Numbered from the stretch's first letter, positions 13,273 through 23,032 are shown. The stretch is 64,000 bases of DNA from Alcaligenes sp. SDU_A2 (GCF_038237375.1 NZ_CP151273.1:1-64000), one strand, 5' to 3'. Notes: generated from the letters alone by a model not told the origin. Program-made: numbers and translations.

Positions 13273-13923
13273 TTAAGTTCCAAGCCCGGCCAGATGGCGG
13301 CTGACAAGTTCGCGCAATTGGATCAGCTTGCCGTGAAAGAAATGGCCAGCCTGCGGCAGCACCACCATAGGAAGCTGGTGCTCGCGGGCAAACTCCATGC
13401 CCTCGGACAGCGGAACGACATCGTCCAATTCCCCATGCACCAGCAAGGTATCGGCAGGCGGCTGCACCTGACGAAAGCGAAAACGGTTGACCGCTGTACC
13501 AGCCAACACCAAGGCGCGCGGCGACGCAGCGCCCGCATCGGCCAGCTCGGCATGAACCTGGGCGGCCACGGAGGTGCCAAACGAAAACCCCGCCACAAGC
13601 CAGGGGCCGTCCGGCCATTGCGCAAACCGGTTGGAAAACTGTTCGATCAAGGCCAACATATCGACTGTCTCGCCACGGCTCTGATCGAACTGACCGGCAG
13701 ACAGCCCAACGCCGCGAAAATCGGGACGCACCACCAGCAAGCCTTGCTGAGTGGCGCAGCGGGACAGGGTCGTCACCACTTTATTGTCACGCGCACCGCC
13801 ATGCAGCGGGTGCGGATGAAGGATCAGCGCCCAACCACGCGGCGTGTCGATGGGCCAATCCAGTGCGCAATCGATGACGCCGGCAGCGCCGGAAAATTGG
13901 ATCGTATCCAGGCGTTCAGACAT
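13273..13923 (-). CDS. Alpha/beta hydrolase
   Basis: A 216-residue alpha/beta-hydrolase of the small type common in proteobacteria. It has the oxyanion region HPHPLHGG (36-43), the nucleophile elbow GFSFG with Ser114, an acidic residue near 167-168 in HGELDD, and the catalytic His194 in QAGHFF. No signal peptide is visible, so it is probably cytosolic; the substrate is unknown. The frame allows a TTG start six codons earlier, but ATG 13923 is preferred. It is divergent from birA, 57 bp away, and may share a regulatory region with it. Confidence 0.85.
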   Translation of the reverse strand: MSERLDTIQFSGAAGVIDCALDWPIDTPRGWALILHPHPLHGGARDNKVVTTLSRCATQQGLLVVRPDFRGVGLSAGQFDQSRGETVDMLALIEQFSNRFAQWPDGPWLVAGFSFGTSVAAQVHAELADAGAASPRALVLAGTAVNRFRFRQVQPPADTLLVHGELDDVVPLSEGMEFAREHQLPMVVLPQAGHFFHGKLIQLRELVSRHLAGLGT

Positions 13924-13980
13924 GTTCAGACCAAATATCAAATAAGATTATGCCAAGCTCTTCCAGTGTACCGGATTGTC

Positions 13981-14850
13981 ATGAACACCTCTTCCCAATT
14001 CGCCCTACCCAGCCCCCGCGACATGGTCGCCGAGCTGCGCACGCGTCTGCCGCATTTCAACCAGATCCGCTGGCTGGACGATACTGAATCCACCAATGCA
14101 GATCTGCTCACCCTGGCCCGCCAGGAAACCGGACCGCGAGTGCGGCCCTGGCTGCTGGGTGCCCACCTGCAAAGCCGTGGACGTGGCCGCGCGGGCCGCA
14201 CCTGGCAGAACCGCGCCGGTGCCAATCTGATGTTCTCCTGTGCCTTCGATGTCTTTCTGCCGGCGCGCCAGTTGCCCACGCTCTCGCCGCTGGCCGGCAT
14301 GGCCACCTGTGAAGCGCTGCGCCTGTGCCTGGAACCTGCCTTGCGCCGACGCCTGACCATGAAATGGCCGAATGACGTCCTTTGGGATCAGGCCAAGCTG
14401 GCTGGCATTCTGGTCGAAGCCACACGCGCCAGCGCCGCCCCCAGCTCGGCCGATCATCATGTTGTCATCATAGGCATAGGCATCAATCTGCAAGACGCCG
14501 CCGATCTGAGCCTGCGCACCCAGCGCGCTGTGGCCGACTGGAGCGGCATCGCCGAACACTCCACCCAGGCCAGCCTGACCCGCTGCTCGGACATTGTGAC
14601 CAAAGTCGCCCAGTCCTGCTACCTGAGCCTGAATCATGTCACTGCGCAAGGCTTTACGGACCTGCCTGATCGCTACGCGCAAGTGGACGCCCTGATGGGA
14701 CAACACGTACACATCATGGACAATGGCCAGATCCTGCATACCGGCATTGTCACCGGCATCAATGTATCGGGTCAGTTGTTGCTGCGCCATCCTGACGGCT
14801 CGGAGCGGGCCATCACGGTGGGCGAGGTCTCCGTGCGCCCACAGCGCTGA
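13981..14850 (+). CDS. birA: Biotin-[acetyl-CoA-carboxylase] ligase
   Basis: Attaches biotin to the biotin carboxyl carrier protein of acetyl-CoA carboxylase through biotinyl-AMP. The 289-residue protein has the nucleotide and biotin loop SRGRGRAGRTW (65-75) and the catalytic segment KWPND (128-132), followed by a C-terminal SH3-like domain. It lacks the N-terminal winged helix of E. coli BirA, so it is not expected to repress biotin genes. The frame is open far upstream, but ATG 13981 gives the family length. coaX follows after 39 bp, the usual Bordetella-type birA-coaX pair. Confidence 0.93.
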   Translation: MNTSSQFALPSPRDMVAELRTRLPHFNQIRWLDDTESTNADLLTLARQETGPRVRPWLLGAHLQSRGRGRAGRTWQNRAGANLMFSCAFDVFLPARQLPTLSPLAGMATCEALRLCLEPALRRRLTMKWPNDVLWDQAKLAGILVEATRASAAPSSADHHVVIIGIGINLQDAADLSLRTQRAVADWSGIAEHSTQASLTRCSDIVTKVAQSCYLSLNHVTAQGFTDLPDRYAQVDALMGQHVHIMDNGQILHTGIVTGINVSGQLLLRHPDGSERAITVGEVSVRPQR

Positions 14851-14889
14851 TCACTATACTGGCGCTTTCTTTTCTCGGACTGGCACCGC

Positions 14890-15732
14890 ATGACTTTGCT
14901 GATCGATTCCGGCAACACCCGCATCAAGCTGGGATGGTGCCATCCTGTTACCGGCGCGCGCGAAGCCATGGCGCTTTCGCTGCGCGCCGATCAGCTCGAT
15001 CAATTGCCGGCCTTGCTACAGGCACATCAGGCCCCCCTGCAAGACATCAAACGCTGCAACGGCCCGCGTGCCATCGGCGTCAATGTGGCCGGAACCCACG
15101 TGCAGGCGCTGATCGATCAGGCCATGCACGCGTTGGGCCTGAGCCCGGTGCGCTGGCTGCGCAGCGAAGCGAAGGCATTTGGACTGCGCAACGGCTACAA
15201 GCGCGCCGAGCAATTGGGCGCGGATCGCTGGGTAGCCCTGCTAGGTTTGTGCGATCTGCTGCAAAACGCATCTTATGCCAATCACCCTGCTTTACTGGCC
15301 AGTTTCGGCACGGCCACCACCATCGATATGCTAGGTCCTGTTCAAACGAACGAACGCAACTTTCTGGGCGGCACGATCCTGCCCGGCCCCAGCCTGATGC
15401 TGTCCTCTCTGAAGCAAAACACGGCCCAACTGCCCCAGGCCCACGGTCGCATCAGCCCATTTCCCACCGACACGGACGCCGCCATCTGTACCGGCGTGGC
15501 CGCCGCGCAAGCCGGAGCCGTCCTGCGGCAGTGGGAACAAGGCAGACTGCAATTTGGCGTCCCCCCCCTACTGTTTATCGCCGGCGGTGGCCGCGACCTG
15601 ATTCTGCCCGAACTGCATCAACAACTGGCGCATCACTGCAGGCTGATTAATACGGTACCGCCCCCGGCACAAAATCTAGACACGCCCACCCTAAGTGGAT
15701 TGGCCCTGTACGCTAGCGCACCGTGCCGCTGA
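14890..15732 (+). CDS. coaX: Type III pantothenate kinase
   Basis: Catalyses the first step of coenzyme A synthesis, ATP-dependent phosphorylation of pantothenate. The 280-residue protein has the ASKHA-fold phosphate loop DSGNTRIKLG (from Asp6), the GADRW motif (110-114) and SFGTATTID (about 138-146), all typical of CoaX. The Bordetella homologue was first named Baf, Bvg accessory factor. It is downstream of birA and probably co-transcribed with it. A small membrane protein gene follows 132 bp later. Confidence 0.94.
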   Translation: MTLLIDSGNTRIKLGWCHPVTGAREAMALSLRADQLDQLPALLQAHQAPLQDIKRCNGPRAIGVNVAGTHVQALIDQAMHALGLSPVRWLRSEAKAFGLRNGYKRAEQLGADRWVALLGLCDLLQNASYANHPALLASFGTATTIDMLGPVQTNERNFLGGTILPGPSLMLSSLKQNTAQLPQAHGRISPFPTDTDAAICTGVAAAQAGAVLRQWEQGRLQFGVPPLLFIAGGGRDLILPELHQQLAHHCRLINTVPPPAQNLDTPTLSGLALYASAPCR

Positions 15733-15864
15733 CACAAGGTCTGGATACGCTAACCCATCCACAAACAAGCCCCCTTTGATACGTGAAGTTCACATTAAAC
15801 GGGTGAACTTATAGGCCCGACCCCTTACAATCCAAGATTGAACTGTTTCTTTCCGGTGTCGGGG

Positions 15865-16041
15865 ATGCGACTGCTTTTTATCGTTATCGTGCTGGTAAAC
15901 ATTGCCGTCCTGGCCTTTGGCCAAGGTTTTTTCGGCACGCCACCCAGCGAGCTGGGCCGCGAGCCCCGACAGTTTTCCCAACGCAACCAGGATGCGGTCA
16001 AATTGGGGGCTCCGCAAGAAGCTGCCAACTCTGCTCCTTAA
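15865..16041 (+). CDS. Small membrane-anchored protein, 58 aa
   Basis: A 58-residue protein with one N-terminal hydrophobic segment (about residues 2-20) followed by a polar, proline- and glutamine-rich tail. In related genera the gene after coaX often encodes a membrane-anchored SPOR-domain protein with a similar start; here the SPOR domain is absent, so this may be a shortened relative. That relation is inference from position and the N-terminus. GGGG just before the ATG is a weak ribosome binding site. galU begins 18 bp later, so the two are probably co-transcribed. Confidence 0.5.
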   Translation: MRLLFIVIVLVNIAVLAFGQGFFGTPPSELGREPRQFSQRNQDAVKLGAPQEAANSAP

Positions 16042-16059
16042 ATCACGATTGCCGAACTC

Positions 16060-16890
16060 ATGAAACCTATCCGTAAAGCCGTCTTTCCCGTCGCTGGCCT
16101 TGGCACCCGCTTTTTGCCCGCCACCAAAGCCATGCCTAAGGAAATGCTGCCCATCGTCGACAAGCCGCTGATCCAATACGCCGTGGAAGAAGCCGTGGCC
16201 GCCGGCGTCACCGAACTGATTTTTGTGACGGGCCGCAATAAGCGCGCCATCGAAGATCACTTCGACAGCGCGCCCGAGCTGGAAAAAGAACTGGAAAACA
16301 AGAACAAGCTGGACATGCTGGAACAAGTGCGCCATGTCATTCCCAGCCATGTCAACTGCATCTACACGCGCCAGTCGCGCGCCCTGGGCCTGGGCCACGC
16401 CGTGCTGTGCGCCGCCCCCATCGTCGGCAACGAGCCTTTCCTGGTGCTGCTGGCCGACGACCTGATCGATGCCACCACGCCGGTCTCTCGTCAGTTGGTC
16501 GAAGCCGCCCACCAGTACAACGGCAGCATCGTGGCGACACAGAATGTGGACCGCAGTGAAACCAATAAATACGGCATCGTGGCCGGTGAGGTACTCGATG
16601 CCAATACCATCCGCGTCAGTCGTATCGTCGAAAAGCCCGCCCCCGAAAATGCGCCTTCCACGCAGGCTGTCGTCGGCCGCTATGTGCTCGAACCGGAAAT
16701 ATTCGATCACCTGCGCCGCACTCAAGCAGGCGTCGGCGGAGAGATTCAATTAACCGACGGAATTGCCAGTCTGATGGAAAGTCGGGCCGTATATGCATAT
16801 CAATACGAAGGCACCCGTTACGACTGTGGTAGCAAGGCCGGTTTCTTTCATGCTACGCTTGAATTTGGTCGTAAATACCACGGACTTTAA
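16060..16890 (+). CDS. galU: UTP-glucose-1-phosphate uridylyltransferase
   Basis: Makes UDP-glucose from UTP and glucose-1-phosphate for cell-envelope polysaccharides. The 276-residue protein begins with the nucleotidyltransferase signature [12 protein letters not shown] (13-24), followed by MPKEMLP and the conserved [13 protein letters not shown] segment. Length and motifs match bacterial GalU. It follows the small membrane protein gene by 18 bp and ends well before the separately promoted cold-shock gene. Confidence 0.95.
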   Translation: MKPIRKAVFPVAGLGTRFLPATKAMPKEMLPIVDKPLIQYAVEEAVAAGVTELIFVTGRNKRAIEDHFDSAPELEKELENKNKLDMLEQVRHVIPSHVNCIYTRQSRALGLGHAVLCAAPIVGNEPFLVLLADDLIDATTPVSRQLVEAAHQYNGSIVATQNVDRSETNKYGIVAGEVLDANTIRVSRIVEKPAPENAPSTQAVVGRYVLEPEIFDHLRRTQAGVGGEIQLTDGIASLMESRAVYAYQYEGTRYDCGSKAGFFHATLEFGRKYHGL

Positions 16891-16982
16891 CGAGGGGCGC
16901 AGAGGGGTCCGGTTAATCAACAAACCTTAGTCGCAATTGTTTATTCCTTGCGTGTTACAAACTGTGCAAAGGGCGATTTAGC

Positions 16983-17012
16983 TTGACTTACAGGCCATTT
17001 CCCCCCTACGAT
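16983..17012 (+). promoter_or_regulatory. Candidate promoter of the cold-shock gene
   Basis: TTGACT (16983-16988) and TACGAT (17007-17012) are separated by 18 bp. Transcription would start near 17019, leaving a 5' leader of about 120 nt before the cold-shock gene. A long structured leader is typical of cold-inducible csp mRNAs, but I cannot show the regulation from sequence. Confidence 0.45.
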
Positions 17013-17144
17013 TGACGGTGCAGGATTTCAAGTTCGTCGAAGTTTGTTCAATACGGTATTGTTTCTAATACTCATTGCCCTGATTTTTACATCTTGACAA
17101 TCTTTTTTGAGCAGATTGCTCGTCATTTTTAGGGAATGCAGGAA

Positions 17145-17354
17145 ATGCAAACAGAAACCGGTATTGTGAAATGGTTCAATAACGAAAAAGGCTACGGCTT
17201 TATCTCCCCCGACAACGGTGGCAAAGATCTTTTCGTTCACCATTCCGACATCTTGGGCACGGGCTTCAAATCTCTGGAAGAAAACCAGCGCGTATCTTAC
17301 GTGTCTGCTGAAGGCCAGAAAGGTCCCCAAGCCAAGAGCATCCAAAAGCTGTAA
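17145..17354 (+). CDS. cspA: Cold-shock domain protein (CspA family)
   Basis: A 69-residue single cold-shock domain that binds single-stranded RNA and DNA and acts as an RNA chaperone. RNP1 is KGYGFI (15-20) and RNP2 is LFVHH (29-33). ATG 17136, three codons earlier and in frame, is an alternative start; AGGA lies too close to both ATGs to decide, and the family start favours 17145. A strong terminator follows 20 bp after the stop, so the gene is monocistronic. Confidence 0.92.
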   Translation: MQTETGIVKWFNNEKGYGFISPDNGGKDLFVHHSDILGTGFKSLEENQRVSYVSAEGQKGPQAKSIQKL

Positions 17355-17374
17355 TCAATACAGTTTTTGATCTC

Positions 17375-17404
17375 AAAAAAAGCCCGCTTCAGCGGGCTTT
17401 TTTT
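17375..17404 (+). terminator. Rho-independent terminator after cspA
   Basis: AGCCCGC TTCA GCGGGCT is a perfect 7-bp stem with a 4-base loop, preceded by seven A residues and followed by seven or more T residues. It can act in both directions, so it may also stop the convergent waaA transcript. Confidence 0.92.
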
Positions 17405-17475
17405 CGTCCAACCCATCTCTTTGTTGGCGGAACGCTACATCCAATCCTGCCCCCTACAACAAAATACGCATTTGC

Positions 17476-18819
17476 TTATGCTCCGGAGTCCTTATGCCCC
17501 CGGATCTCGGCCAGCCCCGACAGCACGCGCAATACAGCACCTTCATGCATCTGCACCCAGTGCAGTCCTGCATCAGACATTTTGTGATGCCGCGCCGGCG
17601 CATCCACTAATTCCACGGCCTGCTGCAAGGCCGCCACCGGTGTCGCGGCACGTACGACTGCACCGGCATGCAGCGCATCCTGCACGGCCTGCTCGAAATT
17701 ACGCGTATGGGGTCCCACAATGACAGGCACACCTATCGCGCTGGCCTCGATGAAATTCTGTCCACCCAAAGGCTGAAAACTGCCTGCCACGATGGCTACC
17801 CGGGCCAAGGCGTAGTACCAATACATTTCACCCAAGGTATCGCCCAGCAGAACGTCCACATCACGACACGCCTGAATAGCCGATGTGCTGGAATCGCCCT
17901 GTTGCAATAAAACGCTGCGGCGCACGTAACGCAATCCCAATTTATCCAGATAAGCGGCTGCCTCCTCGAAACGCTGCGGATGGCGTGGAATCAGCACAAA
18001 CAAGATTGGGCTGTGCAATTCACTGCCATGCTCACGCTCCCGGCGCAGAAAATGCGCAATAGCGTCGGCAAAGTCCATATCCTCTGTTTCGCGGGTGCTG
18101 GCAATAACCACGACGCGCCGATTCAGGTCACTGGAAAAACGCCGTCCCCGGGCGATTTTGTCGTGCGGCAAGTCCACATCGAACTTCAGGTTTCCCGATA
18201 CCCGCACTCCTTGCGCACCGGCCTGCTCCAGCCGCTGTGCATCGGCCAGGCTCTGAGCGTAAACCAACTCGAAAGAACGATAGGCTTCGCGCATGACCGA
18301 ACCGCTGCGCAGGCTGGTCGCCAAAGCGTGTTCAGAAAAACGGGCGCTGGCCAGCATCATGGGAATGCCCTGACGTCGTGCTGCCGCCAGCAAATTAGGC
18401 CAGACCTCGCGCTCGATCAGTACGCCGGCACATGGCCTGTAGTGCGCCAGGAAACGGCGCACCGCGCCGGGAAAGTCGTAGGGCAGCCACTGCTGGATAA
18501 CACGGCCTTGCTCGATATCGGCGGCAAAGGCATTGGCACCTTCGGCGCGCCCTGTCACAGTCATGTGAGTCAACAACACCGTTTCGCCCTGATCCAGCAA
18601 AGCGCGGATCAAAGGGTGCGCCGCACGGGTTTCACCCAGACTGACGGCATGCACCCAGACCGGAGCCTTGGGTTCTACCGCCTGCCCGCCATAATACCCA
18701 AAGCGCGGCCCCGACAGCACTTGCCAGTCCCCGCCTGCACGGCGCGCCCGCAGGCCCATCCAGGCCATCAAGGCCGGAGCCAGCAAGCGTATGGAAGTGG
18801 TATAGAAAAAACGGTTCAC
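17476..18819 (-). CDS. waaA: 3-deoxy-D-manno-octulosonic acid (Kdo) transferase
   Basis: Transfers Kdo from CMP-Kdo to lipid A at the cytoplasmic face of the inner membrane, the first step of LPS core assembly. The 447-residue protein has an N-terminal membrane-interacting helix, the catalytic loop HAVSLGE with Glu63, and the GT-B fold; the C-terminal donor site includes the segment GSFQPLGGQNFIE. The start is uncertain: GTG 18819 gives a start like that of the Bordetella protein, while a GTG ten codons upstream is also open. waaC lies about 100 bp upstream on the same strand. Confidence 0.92.
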   Translation of the reverse strand: MNRFFYTTSIRLLAPALMAWMGLRARRAGGDWQVLSGPRFGYYGGQAVEPKAPVWVHAVSLGETRAAHPLIRALLDQGETVLLTHMTVTGRAEGANAFAADIEQGRVIQQWLPYDFPGAVRRFLAHYRPCAGVLIEREVWPNLLAAARRQGIPMMLASARFSEHALATSLRSGSVMREAYRSFELVYAQSLADAQRLEQAGAQGVRVSGNLKFDVDLPHDKIARGRRFSSDLNRRVVVIASTRETEDMDFADAIAHFLRREREHGSELHSPILFVLIPRHPQRFEEAAAYLDKLGLRYVRRSVLLQQGDSSTSAIQACRDVDVLLGDTLGEMYWYYALARVAIVAGSFQPLGGQNFIEASAIGVPVIVGPHTRNFEQAVQDALHAGAVVRAATPVAALQQAVELVDAPARHHKMSDAGLHWVQMHEGAVLRVLSGLAEIRGHKDSGA

Positions 18820-18916
18820 CGGCCTGGCCTCAGCGCAAAAGCAAAACACATTGTAAGCAATAATGACACACTGCCATCGGGTGTTCCAAGCAGCACGGCC
18901 ATTTCAAAGGCTGAGC

Positions 18917-19918
18917 TTAAGTGGCCGGGCTTGCCAGAGCAGGCGCAGCGCCTGCCGCATCACTGCCTAGCGCCTGATCAATTGCGCATAACACGGTCTG
19001 GGCCGAAGGCTCATGACCACGCTCTCCCAGACTAGCCGTGTAAGCGGCCCCTTCAAGCGGCGTGCGCACCGGCGTGGACGCCTTGTAGATGCCGATCGTC
19101 GGCCTGCCCAGGCCCGCCGACAAATGCGTCAGTCCGCTATCCAGCCCCACCATGATGCGTGCTCCGGCTAACTGCAAGGCAATAGGCGTCAGCCCCATGC
19201 GTGGCAACACAGTCGCGTGCGCCCGGCCGGCGATCAAGGCCTGGGCCCGCTCGGTCTCGGCAGCGTTGCCCGCCAGCAGGCGCAACTCCAGACCATCGCC
19301 TTGCAACCGGTCGAACACTTGCTGCCAATTGGACGCCGCCCAAAGTTTGTCGTCCCGACTGGCCGACGGCATGATAATGGCATAGGGAGGCTGATCCGCC
19401 GGTGCCTGGGCAACCAGGCCCTGCAGGCCGAAGTCCGGCGCGCCCTCGAACTGATAGCCAAATGCAGCAGCGGCCAGACTACGTTGACGAAATACGGCCG
19501 GCTGCCAGAAACCCACGCGATGGCGAACATCGTAAAACAAGGACGCCAAAGGTTCGCGGGCCGACTTCCAATCCAGGCCATGACGCCGACCGTGAGTCTG
19601 ACGCACCAACCAGATCGACTTCATTAGGGCCTGCATATCCAGTACGACATCGTAGCGGCGCGCAGCCAGTTGCTCGCGCAGCGCCGCGCGTTCGCGTCGT
19701 GTCTGAGCCGACCACCACTGCTTGCGCCAGCGCCGATGCGCCACCGCAATGGCCTCGTGCACGGCGGGATGCCAGCGCGGAATTTCGGCAAAGCTTTCTT
19801 CCACCAGCCAGTCGATTTGTGCGCCAGGCACATGGCGCGCGATATCCGAGATGGCTGGCAGCATATGGACCAGATCCCCGAGGGAAGACGTACGCACAAT
19901 GAGTATCTTGCAAGTCAT
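18917..19918 (-). CDS. waaC: Lipopolysaccharide heptosyltransferase I
   Basis: Adds the first L-glycero-D-manno-heptose to Kdo2-lipid A. The 333-residue GT9 protein begins with the Rossmann segment ILIVRTSSLGD, where Asp15 matches the catalytic Asp of E. coli WaaC, and has the C-terminal donor site VGLDSGLTHLSAGLG. ATG 19918 begins exactly at the conserved N-terminus; 19 upstream codons are open but unlike the family. A TATAAT hexamer ends only six bases before the ATG and no Shine-Dalgarno is visible, so the mRNA may be leaderless. waaA follows on the same strand. Confidence 0.92.
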   Translation of the reverse strand: MTCKILIVRTSSLGDLVHMLPAISDIARHVPGAQIDWLVEESFAEIPRWHPAVHEAIAVAHRRWRKQWWSAQTRRERAALREQLAARRYDVVLDMQALMKSIWLVRQTHGRRHGLDWKSAREPLASLFYDVRHRVGFWQPAVFRQRSLAAAAFGYQFEGAPDFGLQGLVAQAPADQPPYAIIMPSASRDDKLWAASNWQQVFDRLQGDGLELRLLAGNAAETERAQALIAGRAHATVLPRMGLTPIALQLAGARIMVGLDSGLTHLSAGLGRPTIGIYKASTPVRTPLEGAAYTASLGERGHEPSAQTVLCAIDQALGSDAAGAAPALASPAT

Positions 19919-20040
19919 GGCGCGATTATAGTGGCGACGCATGCAATTCCAGCCCTTGCCGCCAAAATTTTGCACTCCATCACAAAAGCGGGGAAGGCCG
20001 CTTCAGGCATAATAAGAGCCACCTCTTCAGGACCGGAAAC

Positions 20041-20940
20041 ATGATTGATTTCAAACAGATCGAAGCCTTTGTATGGGTCGCCGAACTGGGCGGCTTTCGG
20101 GCTGCCGCAGAAAAACTGAATACGACTCAGCCCTCTATTTCGCAGCGCATCGCCGGTCTGGAAGCCAACCTGGAGGCGAGGGTATTCGATCGCGGGGCAC
20201 GCGGCATCAAACTGACCGACAAGGGGCAAGAGCTGCTCTCGCATGCCCAGCGCATGCTGGATCTGCGTACCGAGATGCTGCGTGCCGCCAAAGAACAAAA
20301 CGCGATTCGCGGCGTGCTGCGACTGGGTGTCGCCGAAACCATTGTGCAGACCTGGCTGCATAACCTGATCGATTATCTGCATCACGAATACCCTGCCTTG
20401 GTCATCGAAATCCATGTCGATACCACTAGCGTCCTGCGTCAGCAGCTCGCTACGTTCCAGATCGACATGGCCATGATCGTGGGCATAGGACAAGACCCGA
20501 AAGAGCATTGCCTGCGGCTATGCGCCTATCAATTAGGTTGGGTGGCCAGCCCTGCCCTAAAGCTGCATGGCCGGAAAATCAGCGTTTCCGACCTAGGGGT
20601 TTACCCTGTAATCACCTATCCGTCGGGCAGCGTTCCTTATCAGTCGACACGCGAAGCCTTGCTGCGTGCCGGGGTCAAATCGCCCCGCCTTTTCGGCAGC
20701 GCATCGCTCAGTACCATCGTGCAAATGACCCGCCGGGGGATGGGCCCCAGCGTGCTGGCACCGGATGTCATAAAAGACGAGCTCTCCGAGGGAAAACTGC
20801 GCCTTTTGAAGGTAGATCAACCTTTGCCGGCGATCGAGTTTTTTGCCTGTTGGATGGACTCTCCCGACAGTCACATCGCCCGTACTGTAGCTAATCACGC
20901 ACAGCGAATCGCACAGCTTTACGCCGAGACTGATAAGTAA
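20041..20940 (+). CDS. LysR-family transcriptional regulator
   Basis: A 299-residue LysR regulator with the winged helix-turn-helix at about 5-62 (FVWVAELGGFRAAAEKLN then TTQPSISQRIAGLE) and a periplasmic-binding-protein-like effector domain after about residue 90. It is divergent from waaC and lies just upstream of the DUF1445-TRAP-amidase cluster, on the same strand with a 98-bp gap. By position it is the likely regulator of that cluster; the effector is unknown. Confidence 0.9.
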   Translation: MIDFKQIEAFVWVAELGGFRAAAEKLNTTQPSISQRIAGLEANLEARVFDRGARGIKLTDKGQELLSHAQRMLDLRTEMLRAAKEQNAIRGVLRLGVAETIVQTWLHNLIDYLHHEYPALVIEIHVDTTSVLRQQLATFQIDMAMIVGIGQDPKEHCLRLCAYQLGWVASPALKLHGRKISVSDLGVYPVITYPSGSVPYQSTREALLRAGVKSPRLFGSASLSTIVQMTRRGMGPSVLAPDVIKDELSEGKLRLLKVDQPLPAIEFFACWMDSPDSHIARTVANHAQRIAQLYAETDK

Positions 20941-21038
20941 TATTTATAACTGCATATTTGAACTTACAATTGGACAGGCATAGCCCCATCGGTTGCAATT
21001 CGCTGCTGTGATCAACCCCCTGCGTGCGAGTGGTCATC

Positions 21039-21842
21039 ATGAACCTGGAATCCCTGCCAAGCTTGGCACCCGTGGCCGAACAGTGCCGCGAGCGCATCCG
21101 CAACGAACAGCACACTGGCCCTACCGCCGGACTGGCGGCCGGTTACGTGCAGGCCAACCTGATGATTCTGCCCAAAGACTGGGCAGACGAGTTTTTGCTG
21201 TTCAGCCAACGCAATCCCAAGCCATGCCCCATCCTGGCGGTGACCGAACCTGGCCAGCACCTGGTCCCCTCGTTGGGCAGCACCATTGATGTGCGCACTG
21301 ACTTCCCACGCTACCGGGTCTGGCGCAACGGTGAGCTGTGCGCCGAACCGCTGAACATCCGCGACCTCTGGCGTGACGATCTGGTGTCATTTTTGATCGG
21401 ATGCTCGTTTTCGTTCGAAGAAGCGCTGCTGGCCGACGGCATTGATGTGCGCCACATCAGCGCCGGGGTCAACGTGCCCATGTACCGCAGCACCATCCAG
21501 ACTCAGGCAACTCGACGTCTGGCCGGTCCGCTGGTGGTGTCGATGCGCCCCATGCGCGCCGCTGACGCCATCCGCGCCATTCAGATCACATCCCGTTTTC
21601 CGTCGGTACACGGTGCGCCCGTTCATATTGGCGACCCGGCTCTGATTGGCATTACCGACATCCACACGCCGGACTATGGCGATGCCGTGGAGATCCGTCC
21701 CGACGAGCTGCCCGTATTCTGGGCCTGCGGCGTCACCCCACAGGCTGTCGCCGCCCAGGCCAGACCCGAATTCTGCATCACGCATGCCCCCGGGCACATG
21801 CTGATCACCGATATCCCGAATACGCGCCTTGCCGCGCTTTGA
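21039..21842 (+). CDS. DUF1445 / putative hydro-lyase family protein
   Basis: A 267-residue member of the UPF0317/DUF1445 family, annotated as putative hydro-lyase. The family includes the eukaryotic D-glutamate cyclase, which forms 5-oxo-D-proline. Visible family features are the Cys/Gly-rich segment [21 protein letters not shown], and the C-terminal [15 protein letters not shown] start five codons upstream is possible; neither has a clear ribosome binding site. It lies between the LysR gene and a TRAP transporter, which suggests it acts on the imported substrate. The reaction here is inference. Confidence 0.8.
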   Translation: MNLESLPSLAPVAEQCRERIRNEQHTGPTAGLAAGYVQANLMILPKDWADEFLLFSQRNPKPCPILAVTEPGQHLVPSLGSTIDVRTDFPRYRVWRNGELCAEPLNIRDLWRDDLVSFLIGCSFSFEEALLADGIDVRHISAGVNVPMYRSTIQTQATRRLAGPLVVSMRPMRAADAIRAIQITSRFPSVHGAPVHIGDPALIGITDIHTPDYGDAVEIRPDELPVFWACGVTPQAVAAQARPEFCITHAPGHMLITDIPNTRLAAL

Positions 21843-21956
21843 TCGTAGTTTTGACCGGCTGATCCCGGTTCCCCTTGTGGTTTTATATTGCTGTTTTTCC
21901 CGTGTCCTACCGACACATTCCAAGCATTGCAGCTAGACAGCTATCCGGAGCACATT

Positions 21957-23015
21957 ATGAAAAAAATCGTGTTGACCTCCCTGGCACTGAGCAGCCTGGC
22001 CCTGGGCTCGGCCGCTCTGGCGCAGACCAGCGCCCAGGACCTGCCCAAGACCGAACTGAAAGTCGTCGGCGGCCTGAGCAACCTGACGGCCTACCAGAAC
22101 ACCGAACAGCCTTTCTGGACCAAGACCATTCCCGAGCTGTCTGGCGGCAAGGTCACGGCCGACATCAAAGGCTTTAACGACATGGGCCTGAAGGGCCCTG
22201 AAATCATGCGCCTGGTCGGCCAGGGCGTGATTCCCTTCGGCACGGCCACCCTGGCTTACTTTGCCAGCGACAACTCCATCAATGAAGCCATCGACCTGGC
22301 CGGCCTGGCCCCGGACATCTCCGTGGCCAAGAAGCTGACCGACGCCTTCACGCCTGCCTACGAACAGTTTTACGAAAAGAACAATATCAAGGTGCTGGGT
22401 TTCTCGACCTACCCCGCACAGGTACTGTTCTGCAAAGGCAATCTGGACGGTCTGGCTGACCTGAAAGGCAAGAAAGTGCGCACCAGCAGCCGCACCCAGG
22501 CCGAATTTGTTCAGGCCCTGGGCGGCAACAGCGTGACCATTCCCTTTGGCGAAGTGGTGCCTGCACTGCAAAACGGCGTGGTGGACTGCGCCATCACCGG
22601 TTCGATGTCCGGCTACTCGGCCAAGTGGTACGAAGTCAGCGACCACCTGTACAAAATGCCCATCAACTGGAATCAGCAAATCCACGCCGCCAATCTGAGC
22701 GCCTGGAAAAAACTGGACCCCAAAGTACAGGAATTCCTGGCCAGCAACATCAAGGTCATGACCAACCAGATCTGGGATGCAGCTGCCAAGGAAACCCAGG
22801 AAGGCTACGACTGCAACACCGGTGCCGCCGCCTGCACACACGCCGCCAAGGGCAAGATGACTTTGGTCGAGCCTACCGATGCGGACCGCGAACTGCTCAA
22901 GAAAGTCATGAGCGAGACCGTGGTGCCCAAGTGGGCCGAACGCAGCAGCGCCGATACCGTGGCTGCATTCAATACCCACCTGAGCCCCATCCTGGGCTTT
23001 GAAGCCAAGAAGTAA
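21957..23015 (+). CDS. dctP: TRAP transporter substrate-binding protein (DctP)
   Basis: Periplasmic DctP-family binding protein that delivers a carboxylate ligand to a sodium-driven TRAP permease. The 352-residue precursor has a signal peptide cleaved about after Ala22 (AALA/QT). The family ligand arginine probably lies in the segment KVRTSSRTQAEFVQ. CGGAG eight bases before ATG 21957 supports this start over the longer open frame. dctQ and dctM follow on the same strand, with a stable hairpin between dctP and dctQ. The ligand cannot be told from sequence; neighbours suggest an amide or cyclic acid. Confidence 0.9.
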   Translation: MKKIVLTSLALSSLALGSAALAQTSAQDLPKTELKVVGGLSNLTAYQNTEQPFWTKTIPELSGGKVTADIKGFNDMGLKGPEIMRLVGQGVIPFGTATLAYFASDNSINEAIDLAGLAPDISVAKKLTDAFTPAYEQFYEKNNIKVLGFSTYPAQVLFCKGNLDGLADLKGKKVRTSSRTQAEFVQALGGNSVTIPFGEVVPALQNGVVDCAITGSMSGYSAKWYEVSDHLYKMPINWNQQIHAANLSAWKKLDPKVQEFLASNIKVMTNQIWDAAAKETQEGYDCNTGAAACTHAAKGKMTLVEPTDADRELLKKVMSETVVPKWAERSSADTVAAFNTHLSPILGFEAKK

Positions 23016-23032
23016 GCTGTAGCTGGACACCC

